Of a stretch of DNA of 64,000 nucleotides, positions 11,645 through 23,306 are shown piece after piece. The notes under the pieces are model-generated. The model was given only the letters and a program-made list of their open reading frames with translations, had not been told where the DNA came from and ran no database searches. Within the stretch, counting starts at the first letter, position 1, and each line of letters starts with the position of its first letter. Both the position numbers and the translations under genes were made by a program. Source of the stretch: Perkinsus olseni (Eukaryota; Perkinsozoa; Perkinsida); assembly GCA_013115125.1 (NCBI GenBank), contig JABANN010000112.1, positions 1 through 64,000 of the forward strand, read 5' to 3'.

Positions 11645-12025
11645 CTATCTTAGCATACTCTTCCTCTTCTGGGACAGGGGCCTTCTGCTCCCGCTGTTTC
11701 GTAGTAGTCTCTCGAGCCAAAGGCATTCTGATACTGATGTAACCGATGCATTCCTGATAGGAGAGTCGTGGTTGAGAATGAATAAGGATACACTATCAAG
11801 TGAAGCTGGGTAGCTGTTAGCTTGAGTGACGCCAGTCATGCGCACCTCATCCTCGGGAGCCCTAGGGTCAAGGGCAACAAATGTTGGCCTCTTGCCGGTT
11901 ACAGCGCCATCGGACCAACTCTCTTCTTTGCCGGCCATCCTGTAGATGAGCTCGGCTGCGCTGACCGGTTGCTTTTCGGATGACGAAGCCAGACGGGTCA
12001 AGCACAGCAACGCGAAGAGTCTCAT
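11645..12025 (-). CDS. Small secreted protein, unknown function
   Basis: A single open frame of 126 codons opens with a signal-peptide-like stretch, MRLFALLCLTRLASSSEKQP, a basic start and a short hydrophobic core ending at small residues. The mature part is polar with few Cys and ends in a basic tail (RRPLSQKRKSMLR). I recognise no domain. It stands alone on the - strand between + strand genes. Perkinsids secrete many small lineage-specific proteins, so a host-interaction role is possible but unsupported here. Confidence 0.45.
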   Translation of the reverse strand: MRLFALLCLTRLASSSEKQPVSAAELIYRMAGKEESWSDGAVTGKRPTFVALDPRAPEDEVRMTGVTQANSYPASLDSVSLFILNHDSPIRNASVTSVSECLWLERLLRNSGSRRPLSQKRKSMLR

Positions 12026-12364
12026 GATACTAATAAGGGGAGAAGCTAGGTTTGGAGACGCGAGCTTGCATGACCGAAAATAGCAGCTAGATAGTTGCCA
12101 TATTCGAGTACGGTATAAATACTAGATACCGCCGCAGTCGTGTCGCTATTCATGATATGCTCAGTAATGCCGCGTCTAGGACCCGAAGTAGGGCCTCGTA
12201 GACCAGCCGCGAGCGCCTACTAGGCCGCATCTAAAGGATCAGCAGCAAGGAGTTCTAGAGTAGCCGTGTCGTAATGGCACTGCACTACAGCCTCTCTTGG
12301 CGGTGTAGCCCAACAGGAGCCATCATTGGGAACTCATGCATAGTTATGCGATAATAGTAACGTT
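12026..12364. other. Divergent intergenic region
   Basis: This stretch separates the starts of a - strand gene (12025) and a + strand gene (12365), so it may act as a shared promoter region. No open frame or repeat is apparent. Confidence 0.35.
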
Positions 12365-13015
12365 ATGGAAGGTGATCTTCGACCGATGAACGGGCTGTCG
12401 AAGGTAATTGGCAATATCTTGAATGATTCAAGTAGAAGCGTCATCATCATGACTGATGGCTCCTTGGACGTATTGACGTGGCCTACCAGTTATGAACGAC
12501 GAGATTCTGACAAACAAGAGTTGAAGTGCATTCGAGTACTACGAGATCGTAGCCTGAGTGGACATGCTTACGTAGAGTTGAGTGAGGTGATGTTTCACTG
12601 CGATTGGCACCCTGTGAGCAACCTTACCACAAACAGGAAACTGAGCGTATGTGATAATGAGTATACGGCCAGCTCGTTCCCGATGAGATATCGATGTGTT
12701 AGTCATTGTGGATATCGTGAAGTTGTCTGAGATAGTCTCATTGGCATCCTCCATACGAGCTGTCGGGCTGAAGCTCCCTCAACTTCTTCACACATGTCAC
12801 ACTGACCACACAAAGGGAGTCGTTACCATTCATCGGATCCAGCAACTGAGCATGCTTCGAAGGGTGAGGCCTCTGGGAGCATATCTCAATGCAAGCTCAA
12901 ACCCGCAATCGGACTGGAAACACGGCCTCGTGCAAGATGCAGTCCAAGACCCCATCTTGCGCGCGCCGCAGGTTCCAGTCTCGGCCTACGCAGATCACCG
13001 ATTACCTTAGAGCCC
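12365..13015 (+). CDS. Unrecognised protein, possibly Nup88/WD-like
   Basis: ATG 12365 opens a frame containing SVIIMTDGSLDVLTWPTSYE and, later, VELSEVMFHCDWHP before a GTGAGC donor at about 12613. The alternation of short hydrophobic strands with xDGSL and xxCDWHP resembles beta-propeller blades, and the second motif recalls Nup88/Nup82. A later open stretch (12727-13010) has ASSIRAVGLKLPQLL and IHRIQQLSMLRRVRPLG. Linking these is inference. It could also belong to the coiled-coil gene that follows. Confidence 0.3.
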
Positions 13016-13241
13016 AACCCGGTTGGGCCAACCGACTAGGACGCGAAACTTGATTTGTGGTTTGTTCCAGTGGAAGCTACGCGTCAACTAGAAAGTAGAT
13101 TGAGTAGTCCGGGTTGCCGTGTGAGACGTTGTACTCCTGGAGCCAGCAATGTCGACAGCCTCTGAGTTTCGACGCTGGCCGCTTCGACAACTGCGGGAAA
13201 TTTCGGGAAACTGATTTTCCCATATTGAAGGGTCTGTATGG

Positions 13242-16200
13242 ATGGCTGCCTCCCGCTCATCACTTACTCCCACTCACTCCCTGCGAGGACCTGTCACCCT
13301 TAACGTTGGGCAGCAGCAACAGCTGAGTGACCTTGTGGAGAGCCTGAGGGAGCAGCTCCTTAGAGAGGCCGAGGAGAGGCATCAGGTGTGTGGAAGTCAT
13401 ATTCCTTCATGCGATCACTGCTGTTGAGTGGACTCGCACTTGATCGAACGCCGAAGTTTCCTTAAGCTTTGATTCGGCCCCTCGATTCTGTCGAAGTGTG
13501 AACGGGTAACGCTGAGAGGCCACGACAGTGTCTTTCAGCTGTCGGAGTGGCTTTCTGTGGCCAAGACAGAATCCAGCAAGTTACGTAGCTCATTAGCTGC
13601 ACAGCAAGAGAAATTGGAGAAATCGTGGCAGCTCTCGCGGCGTTACGAGGAAGAACTCAAATCATCCGTCGACAAGCAAGGTGTGCTTCACGGTCTGGCA
13701 ATGAGATTCTCTTCAACGAGCTCAGCTGGAAATGGAGTTTGCCGTCGATGAGTCGACCTGTCGTTGGAAATTGTAGTAATGAGTTTTTGAGAATGAACTG
13801 ATGATAGCGGTTACCGTTCGCTCGTTGTGATGTTGCTCGACCCTCCCTCCAGAGTTTTGATTTGCGTACGCCACCTGGCTCAGCTGTAATTGGAGCCCAG
13901 CCACGCAGGCTCATGGGGTGTTATTCCAAGCGCTCAGAGAATGCGGAAAAGGAGCTGCGCGAGTGCCGAGCGGAACTGAAACGGGCCGAAAATGAGATTG
14001 GAAGTTTCGAAAGATGGAAAAGTGACAACGTCAGTGTTGACCGAGCTAAACTGTTGCAACAGATCGAGAGGTGAGCTTCTAGGAAGTCATTGCTGAAAAT
14101 TGCGGAGCCTTTAATCCCCGATGCAGTCTCAAGGCCCAAGTCAAAGTGGCTCCCAACGGAGATGTCCAAGCGCTCGCTACGGAAAAGGAAGAGCTGAAAG
14201 TTCGCTGCTCAAAGCTCGTAAGACTGTGAGATAATTGTCCTGATCAATCGTCCCAAGTGCATGTATGGTTTTCCTGCGTGCATTCATCGTGGCAGAGAAT
14301 AACCATCTAACATTTCAGGAAGAATCGGTTACGTCGTTGTCTGCTAGATTGCGGGAAGTGCAAATACAGAATGACACAATACTGAAGACGCATGTGGATG
14401 ACTTGAGAGATGAGCGAACTAGACAGCAATGGTACGCCAGCGAGTTACTGACCCGAGCGTAGATGACAAACCTACCTCACTGCCACCCACACGGATACTG
14501 CCGGCCTCCCCGTGGATCATTATTAGTGCCTGGGCTCATTAATCAGGCTTGCACTCTTCTTAGGCGGATGGCTTTCGCTCGCTCCAATGTTCAGCCGAGC
14601 GGCATCCAAAGCGCTTGTCAGTGGGTGGTGATTATTAGGTACTTGACTGGCGGAAACCCTAATGATGAAGTGATGAAAGGGGCGAGAGAACTCCGGCAGC
14701 TACGTGTCAAGGCGGAAGTCGACGAGAAAATGAAAGAAGATCTCAGAGTGGGCTTTTGGCTCTGCAAGGATTCTGTTGAAAGATTTTGATGTCATTGGCA
14801 GCAGGAGCCCTAAACATCGGACAACATAACATCACGTCATACCCTTGTTAGGGTAGAGTCGGAGACCTCGAGAAGCGGCTTGAGGTCTCAGAGAAGGATA
14901 ACGAGGAGCTGAGGAGAGAACTGAGAGCGACAGAGCTACACGGCCCGCGATTGTTACCTCAAAGTGAATTACAAGCGACACTGGAAGAGGCAATACCAAT
15001 CAGTCAATCAATACCAATCGTTTGAATCAAATCCAGTCGTATGCCTCGTGCTGATCTCTCTTCTTGGTAACATCATTCTGTAAAGCCATCCTAGCGGCTC
15101 GTGCGTATCTGATGGTTTCCGAGTTGGTATTCCTCGTGCAGGGTGCCGACTTAAAAAGGGCCAACCCCTCATGAATTTTTCGTGCGAACGAGTTGAGAGT
15201 CACAGAAGATTTTCAAAATGCCCTCCATCGACGGTCCCCCCCTAGGCAATTCACAGCGTCAGCATGGCCTCGATGATTCTGCCAACGATTTTTCGCGATT
15301 TTTTGGCGTTTGCTTCGACATTGCGAGGGTGAAACTTTCGAGTGAGATAACGCTGAGAACGGGGTAGTGTAGAGCTCGACGAGAGCTTTCGATTGGTGTG
15401 CGTTGCAACTCTCAACTCGTTCGCACGAAAAAGTCATGAGGGATTTGCCCTTTTATAGTCGGCACCCTGTAGATAAGAGGGCGAGGCTCTTCGCGAGGCT
15501 TGCTCTAACCAGCCAGACGAGTCGGTGTCATCGGCATGCACACGAGTGCATCGGCGTCAGGTCCACGCTACAAGCTGCAAAGTTTATGTGGAGAATGCTC
15601 AGCTGCGTGAAGACCTTGACGCAATGAAGGCAAGGGCTGGTCAGTCGACACTCTTGCGTCTAATAGGACAAGTTTCCTTTCGTAGAGAACTATTCGACTC
15701 AGCTGGAACGCGAGAAAATGGCTCGAGACATAGCAGAACGGCAGCTGAGGAGCAACAGAAAAGAATGGGAGTTGAACGCTACGAGCGATGAGCGACGGAA
15801 GATTCTCGAGAAACGTGAGGATATATTGGGAGCGTATTAGAACCTCTGGCCTCCGAGATGGGGCAACGCTGCATCCCACTGGCCTCAATGAAGTCGCCGG
15901 TACCTCACGACGGCACACTATGTCGATGCCGAAGGCGATGCTACTAATGGCACTCGCGGTTAGCCAAACGCACGTTACATCTCAAAGACCTCGGCTGAGA
16001 AAATAAGGGTGTCGGGCAGCCGACGTCAGTCTGCCCGAGCCGTTATCGAGCGCCTGGCGCCTCGACAGCATGATGCTCTGGACACTAGCCTGCTAGCGTG
16101 GGAGGGACAATAGGGGCACGTGCTGTCCGATTGCACACGAAAGGTGCTCTTGCATCTTTCCGGATCGGTTCTAGCATAGATAGACCACTTGTTTATCCGC

Positions 16201-17098
16201 TAAAACGGACGCTGGAAACCTACAAGGTTATGTGCCTTTCCTCCGGGAGGGAAGGCTCATTCACTGGTCCTTGACATCTAGGCCTTCCCTACGTGACTTG
16301 GGGAAGGGACCCCCCGCCCCCCCCGCGTCACGTTATCCGGTTGGTGAGTTCATTAAGAGTGACGATATGCTGTTACTGATATGTATCAGGGTGTATGGAG
16401 CATAAAAGCCGTAGAAAGCGATCCATATCAGATCACGAACAAGCGTCGGCAATCGCACACTCGAAGTATCAGGCGGCCGAGGAGAAGTATCAGTCATTGG
16501 CCAACATCGCTACTGAAAGCATAGTTATTGGCCTGGTTAGGGTCAGGCTGCTCCGTGGGCGGGACGGGGATGAGGTGAGCTCTCTTAGATGCTGTTCGAT
16601 CGAGTGATCAATGCTCACTGACCATCTGTGCCATATCTTGGAGTCTTGCGTCACGCAAGTTGCGTGCTACATGAATTGAACATGGGGCCGGTGAATCGAG
16701 ATATTGATACTTTCCAGTCAGCAAGCAAGTAATTGGCGTTGAACTGCGTCCTTCCGCTACACACTGCATCCGTACACGGTTATTCATCGAAGCTTGTGAG
16801 GGGCTACTCGCACCATGCTGGACAGGCCACACCACCCGAGCCTCGGATTGTCGCTGTTGGCCAGGACAGGATGCTGAGGATATACGCCAATGATCTGAGC
16901 AGACCCTTACTACAGGTCCTCAAGGAGGACCTCAAGGTTATGTACATCGGTAAGACTCAGTAGTCGTTTCTGGGGGGATAATGACTCAGGTAGCAATTCA
17001 GTGGACATCGAGACCCCTGTTGACGGTCTCTTCCGGTTCATATACCCCAACAACAATACAGCACAACTGTGGTATAGAGCAATGAGACCGCTCCGATA
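13242..17098 (+). CDS. Coiled-coil protein with C-terminal PH-like domain
   Basis: At least ten short exons can be read. The first (ATG 13242) gives QQQLSDLVESLREQLLREAE, followed by heptad-rich pieces such as LRSSLAAQQEKLEKSWQLSR (13557 on), ENAEKELRECRAELKRAENE (13921 on), EESVTSLSARLREVQIQND (14320 on), VGDLEKRLEVSEKDNEELRR (14860 on) and QLREDLDAMKARAG (15599 on). Near the end come IVAVGQDRMLRIYANDL and DLKVMYIG (to about 16948). The last exon (about 16991-17098) gives VDIETPVDGLFRFIYPNNNT, then AQLWYRAMRPLR and TAG. A beta-rich block closed by an AxLWYxAM helix suggests a PH-like fold. Function is unknown; a scaffold or cytoskeletal role is inference. Intron edges are approximate, and a MITE sits in one intron. 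Confidence 0.55.
15139..15469. mobile_element. MITE-like DNA element with ~60-base terminal inverted repeats
   Basis: The left end begins CAGGGTGCCGAC and the right end closes GTCGGCACCCTG. The inverted match continues inward for about 60 bases with few mismatches, including TTCGTGCGAACGAGTTGAGA on the left and its mirror on the right. The 330-base body encodes no transposase, which makes this a non-autonomous element. It sits between exons of the coiled-coil gene, in gene orientation-neutral position. No clear target-site duplication is visible. CAGGG ends occur in hAT and related superfamilies, but I cannot assign one. Confidence 0.75.
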
Positions 17099-17533
17099 GC
17101 ATGCTCATGATGATCATGATGTCCAACAATAAGCAGTCTCGAGCTTTCGATCGCCGTCTTGCTTTAGTATGTATAGCCAATGGGAATGAGCACATCCGTC
17201 ACTCGATGGTTAGGATGATTGATCGCTTGCCGCCCGGGGCAACTAGGTAGTAGACGAAGCTGACTTCAGTGAGGGGGGGGGGCGGCTGACTCGGCCGAAA
17301 CGGACCACCGACACCGCCATCGGTGGTCTCGGTTGACTTTCTCAGTACAGTTGACTCCTTTTTTTGATGACCGGGCTCGAAGTGCTTGGCCCCCATTCAG
17401 CCCTCAACGTAGTTGTCCTCGAGTTCCTCCAACCGATAGAGGTGACCTCCATCGGACCGTCCACAATCATCCCCGAGCGGCAAGATTTTGAGTTGGGCGA
17501 CCACTCACGGGCCAGTTCTATGCTCTTCAGGTT

Positions 17534-19192
17534 ATGCCTCTAGCATTCTCATCGACTGCACTACTGGCCGCGGTTACGGAAGTCATAAGGGCAGCACTGG
17601 GTAACCCTCATCACCAGCAATCGGGCTATACACGGGCAAGGGGAGGCTTTGCCCCTACCTCAGGCAGCACCGACTGCCTAGGAACGTCAGCCTCCCAGAA
17701 CTCGGAGTGCTTGGCCCAATTCTTCCCGATGTGGCTGGCACGGAAAGTGAAAAGGTCACGATTGCGGTATGTTGGGAAGCATCTATTAGGTGAGCTTGCT
17801 TTGAGGAGCAGCGTCTTGGCCGATGGCCTTCCACAGCATGTGAAGTACGCGTAGATACCTCATCTATAGTAGCAGCGGGAGGTGCCCACTCGGCAGTTCT
17901 CAACAGCTGCCCTGGAAATGTGTTCCTTTTCGGAAGCAACAGCCTCGGCCAGCTAGGCGGTGTGGGAAATACTCAGTTGGAGGAAATCGTTACCGTGTCA
18001 TGCGGGTGAGATGGTATGCCTGTTCTCGAGGACGGCATCGCTATTCCAAGATACGGTCAGACTGCTGTCCTGTTGACCGACGGCTCTCTCTACATGTGCG
18101 GCCAGACTCCTTCTGATGCTTCAATCGCAGGAATTGAAGTGGAGGATCCATCTGCATGGTAGGGGCACAGGTCCTCCATGGGGGGCCTCTAAGGTAGACT
18201 GCTCGCATTCCCATTATGGAAATCCCATACTGTTTATAGTCATCACAGGAGACCGGATGTTATCCTCCAGTCGTAAGGATTCGCTTCTAACAGGTACTAT
18301 CGAGTCGGTCGATTTGATAAGGTGTCGCTGAGATTCAAAGTAGCACTGGTGTCTGCCGGCCTGGACTTCACTCTCCTGGCCACTACTGAGGGTAGAGTCT
18401 ATGGCCAAGGTTCGAACCCGTTCGGAGCTTTAGGGATCGGTAAGCAGCTCGCCTGGATAACTGCCCTTCCACAGTCTATTGATACTGTGTTCTCAATTGT
18501 TAGGGACGATCGTCTCAACCAATCGGCCCGTTACCGACTGGACCCCGGCGGCGATCCCCAAGGGGACTATTGCCGTCAACTTGGCTGCGGGGTGTTTTCA
18601 CAGCGGTATAGTGGATCACCGTGGCTGGTTGTGGGTGGCCGGAAGTGACCTCCATGGACGACTGGGGATCGGAAGAGTGCATGCGCTCGAGTGTGAGAAA
18701 ATTCCCACGTACGAGAGGGTATTTGGCATCCCCAAAGTAACAGCGGTAGCACTAGGGAGCAACCATTCAATCGTGCTCTGTCAAGACGGCGATGTATGGG
18801 GATGGGGATCGAACGAGCGGGGGCAGCTAGGCTTAGGATATGGTTGTGAAAACATTCGGCCAGTTAAGCTGCCTGTGAAATCAGCTGTAGCGATAAGTGC
18901 CGGGAGGAGTCATTCGGCGACGATTGATTCCACCGGAGGGCTATGGACATGCGGTGACAACAGGAGGAATCAGTGTGGCTGGGGGTTCGGGGATGATTCT
19001 GTGTGTAAATTCACTTTAGTGCAACGCTCTATTATTGCGCATGCGTGTGGATGGAGCCATACCATTGCCTTGCGAGAAGATGGGGCAGTCCTATCGTGTG
19101 GTTGCCCCGACGACGATCGTTTGGGTGTAGACGGTGATATCGATATGGGAGCATTTTTGTCAGAGACACGGTACAAATTGACGTTCGAGTGA
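17534..19192 (+). CDS. RCC1-repeat protein (5' end not resolved)
   Basis: The long last exon (about 18500-19192) carries RCC1 repeats in the usual form: GCFHSGIVDHRGWLWVAGSD, SNHSIVLCQDGDVWGWGSNE, RSHSATIDSTGGLWTCGDN and WSHTIALREDGAVLSCGC. Earlier exons add GGAHSAVLNSCPGNVFLFGS with NSLGQLGG (about 17870-17965), YGQTAVLLTDGSLYMCGQ (about 18050-18155) and AGLDFTLLATTEGRVYGQGS (to about 18438). The count of about seven blades fits one RCC1 propeller. Such propellers act as Ran or other GTPase exchange factors, or as plain binding modules; nothing here decides between these. The frame at 17534 is only a candidate N-terminus. Confidence 0.75.
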
Positions 19193-19275
19193 AGCTCGGC
19201 CCCGTGTTTGGTTCGTATCGTGCTCACTGGAACCTCGCCGCGTTGATGACCCTCAGTGTTTCTCCAAGCGTTGTA

Positions 19276-20361
19276 ATGTCTTCATTGCGGCTCGTTAAGA
19301 CTTGTCAAGACGAGGTAACAAATATTTCCTTGGGTTCTATTGTGTAACTATCGAGATCTAGATACAGAAAGTAGCCCCCGGTCCCCGATGGCGGGAAGCC
19401 TTGTATCAGTATCTGCGCCATCCCGATCGGCACCGTGATGCCATAATTCATAAATCGCAGGAAGGGTTCACCACGGTGTATGATGGCTATCCCAAAGCAA
19501 CTGTTCATTTGCTCATACTACCCGATCAAAGAATCAAGACTCCCCAGCAGCTAGATAGGTGAGCCGACCCGTCTCCGGCCTCTCTGCACATTACCCGCAG
19601 CAGATGCGCGTGATCAGGAGTAACACGATTGTGGTTCCCAGGTTGAGTAACAGTAGCTACTCACCGGTGAAGATAAGACTGTTCTCTAGACTGCAGCTCT
19701 GAAGCTGAATAACTTGTCAATTGAATCATCTGCACTTTCTATATCGTCCCGTGTGTACCAACTCACGCACACTATCGATTACAGCAGCTGAGGGTCGGGT
19801 GAATCTTCATTGTTTCTACAGGTCCGGTGAGTTCGGTACGTCATTCCTGCGTCGAGTTCACAAGTACGCCGGTTGGTTGATTGGTGAGCTACACAAACAA
19901 GAGCATTTGAGGGAGTTGGAGTTCAAAATCGGCATCCATGCTGTACCCAGTATGGAGCCTCTCCACGTTCATGTTATATCCACGGATATGAGGAGTAATC
20001 GCATAAAGCATAAGAAGCACTGGAACTCCTTCACCACTCCATTCTTCGTTGAACTCACTCAAGTCGAAGATATCTTAGAACGTGATGGTGAGCTCGGGCG
20101 AGAGACGCCCTCCCATGGGGAGGCGTCTCATGTGATGACTCTCAGTGTTCTTCAGGACACCTCCATTCGATCCTCGGCCGAGAATCTCACCTGCGCGATG
20201 ATCTGCTCTGCAACACGTGCGGTCGAAATTTCGGTTCTCGATTCACCAAATTGATGCACCACGTGACGATATGTTCACAAAGAGAACAGCTTGCAGTAAA
20301 GCGGAAAGCTGAGTCTGAAGTAGCCGATACTCAGGGCAAGCATCGACGACTTTGTGGTTAG
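19276..20361 (+). CDS. APTX: Aprataxin-like DNA-adenylate hydrolase (HIT domain plus zinc finger)
   Basis: Four exons (19276-19314, 19368-19558, 19822-20087, 20156-20361) join in frame to give 233 residues. The first HIT half reads GFTTVYDGYPKATVHLLILP. The second reads FKIGIHAVPSMEPLHVHVIS, with HVHVIS as the histidine-triad active site, then KHKKHWNSFTTPFFVEL, an aprataxin signature. The C-terminus has a zinc finger (LLCNTCGRNFGSRFTKLMHH then VTIC) and a basic tail. In the family this nuclear enzyme removes AMP left on DNA 5' ends by aborted ligation. There is no FHA domain, as in yeast and plant forms. Confidence 0.93.
20102..20129. repeat. Hairpin in an aprataxin intron
   Basis: GAGACGCC and GGCGTCTC face each other around a short CCATGG-containing loop. 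The hairpin fills the middle of the 68-base intron between aprataxin exons 3 and 4 (20088-20155). Confidence 0.55.
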
Positions 20362-21149
20362 TGTTCTCTTCTTCTGTCTTTTTGATTTATTGGAGAGTGT
20401 TCTGTACTAAGGATTGCCCTTTAGAAAATCCTCCGTGTTTCAAATATCGCGTTGTTAATTCTTGTCAAGGATTTCTTGACCACGAATATCCTGTGACTAG
20501 GGGTTGTGTACGTGGATATTTGCTACTCCCGCCTCGGGTTACTCCGGAGGTCACTCGAGGTCAAACTCTCCGAAAGGTCGGTGGATAGCTTGACTCCCGC
20601 GGCGAACCCCTCTATGCAGGGAGTGATCGGCAGCAGCCGGTATCATGTCTCGGTAGCCTGCTCGTCGTTACGATCGCCATCATTAATCAGCCCGGTTCGA
20701 GACACTCTAAGAGATGCGCTCCTTCCTCGACACACGGCGCGCAATCGCCTTGCGGGGGGTCGATCCAGTCAATTGAATTTGAAAGGAGTTCTCGAGCGTG
20801 AATTCGCTTCTGCACACGAGATTGGGAGAGAGGGGCGATCGGGATAGCACGAGTCCGTAGATATTCATAGAAAGATAAGCCCCAGTATTGAACCAAAGCT
20901 CTCTTGTTCGTCCCCGCACGCTCGACCCCTCGCTTACGCTGTAAGCAGATTCTGCCAGGAGAAAAGGAAGCCTCTCTGTTCGAATATACCCTTGAGAGTA
21001 GCTTCTCCACGAATCGTCTGAGTGCACTGCATATCAACGCTACAAAGACTTCCGAAGTAAGTACATCAGCAAGAGTCTAAGCCAGAATCGCCGTTGGACT
21101 ATAGACTCACACATACTTCTCTCCCTCGATACCATCTAGGATATCTTCC
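20362..21149. other. Gene-poor stretch with unassigned open frames
   Basis: Open frames of 106-116 codons overlap on both strands (for example 20687-21037 on -), but none shows a family signature. Their position next to a retroelement remnant suggests they may be part of the same decayed region. Confidence 0.3.
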
Positions 21150-21560
21150 GTGTGTAACCCGTCATAATCTTGTTCTTCAACTACAGGCGTGTTGCCACTC
21201 CCCGCGCGCTACGGGACAATGACCCTAGGGGGGTTTCTATAACCTCGCAAGTTGAGGAGGGCTTCAAGAATCTCGAGTCGAGATACCGCAGAGTGGTGCC
21301 AGACATGCTGGTGAGATGGTAGATGGTACCAGAGGTGTTAGCCTTCAGAACCTCGTACGGCCCGACTAAGGCCACCACCCCGATCCTTCACATCACACCT
21401 CAGCAAGGCGGCACCATCATGCGTGACGCATGTTGGGGGTCGTAGTGTTTAAGGGCAGCCTTATCCCATAACAACAGCCACCTACTGTGCTTTCAAATGT
21501 GCCCGCGTCTGCTTTCGCGGCCTGAGGTGGATGGGCAGTCCACGATAAAGCTAGCCACCA
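21150..21560 (-). mobile_element. Fossil Ty3/Gypsy-like retrotransposon fragment (end of pol)
   Basis: On the - strand a short open stretch resembles the C-terminal part of a Ty3/Gypsy integrase: VGPYEVLKANTSGTIYHL followed by LRYLDSRFLKPS, the pattern of the GPY/F module. Flanking sequence to about 21.9 kb may belong to it. It is a broken, short remnant with several disruptions, and no LTRs or other domains are apparent. Age cannot be judged without other copies. Confidence 0.45.
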
Positions 21561-22085
21561 CCTTCATCGGATCCCCGCCTACCCAAGCGCCACACGGTGC
21601 CTACTGTATTGCGACCTATCAAAGTGGCACCTGCCCAGCACTAACGTAACACGGCTGTCTGAGAGCGGGCCACTCAGCAAATAGGGTCCAATTGGATGAT
21701 CAGCAACTGGATACCGATAGGTGTGCCAAATTCAAGTTGCCAATTGCTGGCGTACATGGTCACGCAATAGAGAAGGATCGCAAAGTTCAATCGCCGAAAC
21801 AGTCCGCGCAGAAGGGTCGAACGCATGCGCATAGCGCACCTAAGCGAATCCGCTGTAACGCCGCGAACGTTTGCAGGGATCTCAGAACTGCAGTCAATGC
21901 TTCAACCAGCATTCTACGTTTGGCAGGCGCAAGTCAGTAGTCTTAGACAGAGCCAATGAAAATATCACCGCTTTCTATATTAACCTCTAACCTCACACAG
22001 GCGATGAGAACCTGGTCAATCACTATCCAGCAAATATCACAGATTCTGCCGGCCACCCTGTCCACCATTCCGTCTCAGCTTCACC

Positions 22086-23306
22086 ATGGTAGAGCATTCG
22101 ATGCCCTCCGGCGCGCGGCTATGGCAGTTCGCAAGAAAGTGCTTCGTACCAACCCTCATGCTCCTCGTCGTGATTTGTGGTACTTTCAACTCGATCACTG
22201 GTAAGATTCGAGCCGTCGCCCTCGGTGTGTACTCCGGTCTCATATCTAACCTTGTATGCGAGATCATGTATTTCCTGGTCTACGGTCTGCTACTGTCATT
22301 CAACGTCTGCTTTGGACGTGTTCCTCGGGAGCAATGGATCTGGGTTCTCTTTCCAAGGAAGAGTGATGAGCTTGGCTACTCTACTCGGGGTATTCGTGGC
22401 TTCTTCAAACGCTTGCCTGGTGTGAAGTTCGCGGCACTGGCAGGGATTGTTGAGGTCAGCGGTGATTACCTCATTTTCTCTACACAAGGATCTTTGTCCA
22501 TCATTATGTACAAGCTCTTACAACAGTTTATTGTGCCATCAACTCTGATCTGGTCGGTCATCCTACTACGTTCACGCTACATTCTACAAGAGCTGCTTGC
22601 CGTTCTATTGGTGGTTATTGTGGCCGTCGTGGCGATCGTGACTTCTAGTGAAGGGGAAGGAGATACCTCTGGTGAAGATAGCGTGTCCGATGCTCTGATC
22701 TTTGGATTGGCGATGGTCATTCAGTCTTGTGCTTTTGTCGTGAAGGAACTCATGTTCGTAGAGTTCAGTGCACACGCCCAGATCAAAAACTGTCAGATCA
22801 CCAATCTGAACGTTTTTCTGATGAGCGCCTCGACTCATTTTTTCGGTATGCTTCTTGTATTACCGCTTTCTTCTCTCTTGCAGATCATCGCGGGTCAGGA
22901 TGATGTGGCTGATATCCTAACAAATGGTTTTATTTTATTGTTATCGGACGCTATGGTGGCGAGATGGTTCGCATTTTACATGACGGTGAACGTGCTGTTC
23001 AATATGAGCCTTTATTATCTCATTGCATACGCATCGAGCGCTTTGGCGTTCCTCTGCGTAACCGTTACCCTTCCTGCATCAGTTATCCTATCTCTATTTA
23101 ATTGGCCATTGATCGGTTCGTCCGCTGTACCATGGATACAGTGGGTGGCTTTATTCATCATGTTGGCCGGGGTTATCGCGTTCAGGCACGGCAATAAGGT
23201 CCGCGCCAATCTAGAAGCTCGAGATAACGGCTGCCGACGTCCTCGAATCTGCTGCTGGCCGTTGAGAGGACGATTACAGTGGAGAGCTTCGCCACAGCCG
23301 ACTTGA
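22086..23306 (+). CDS. CRT-like transporter (drug/metabolite transporter superfamily)
   Basis: A single uninterrupted exon of 406 codons with about ten hydrophobic helices, the usual topology and length (400-450) of CRT-like proteins. Signature-like parts are SGDYLIFSTQGSLSIIMYKL near the middle and LSLYYLIAYASSALAFLCV-like sequence (NMSLYYLIAYASSALAFLCV) later, followed by PASVILSLFNWPLIG. In Plasmodium CRT sits in the digestive vacuole and exports peptides or drugs; plant CLTs move glutathione from plastids. The substrate here is unknown. The start is the first ATG of the frame. The lack of introns contrasts with most neighbours. A - strand open frame overlaps its 3' end. Confidence 0.85.
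   Translation: MVEHSMPSGARLWQFARKCFVPTLMLLVVICGTFNSITGKIRAVALGVYSGLISNLVCEIMYFLVYGLLLSFNVCFGRVPREQWIWVLFPRKSDELGYSTRGIRGFFKRLPGVKFAALAGIVEVSGDYLIFSTQGSLSIIMYKLLQQFIVPSTLIWSVILLRSRYILQELLAVLLVVIVAVVAIVTSSEGEGDTSGEDSVSDALIFGLAMVIQSCAFVVKELMFVEFSAHAQIKNCQITNLNVFLMSASTHFFGMLLVLPLSSLLQIIAGQDDVADILTNGFILLLSDAMVARWFAFYMTVNVLFNMSLYYLIAYASSALAFLCVTVTLPASVILSLFNWPLIGSSAVPWIQWVALFIMLAGVIAFRHGNKVRANLEARDNGCRRPRICCWPLRGRLQWRASPQPT

Noticed and set aside
16180-16330. Possible rRNA or structural RNA gene in a GC-rich stretch
   Set aside because: No recognisable rRNA, SRP or snRNA core sequence; homopolymer C runs explain its look.
18405-18435. T-arm-like GGTTCGAACCC in the RCC1 gene
   Set aside because: It lies in coding sequence for an RCC1 blade, so the match is most likely chance.
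20687-21037. Two overlapping - strand frames as retroelement domains
   Set aside because: No reverse transcriptase, RNase H or gag signature could be seen, so they were left unassigned.
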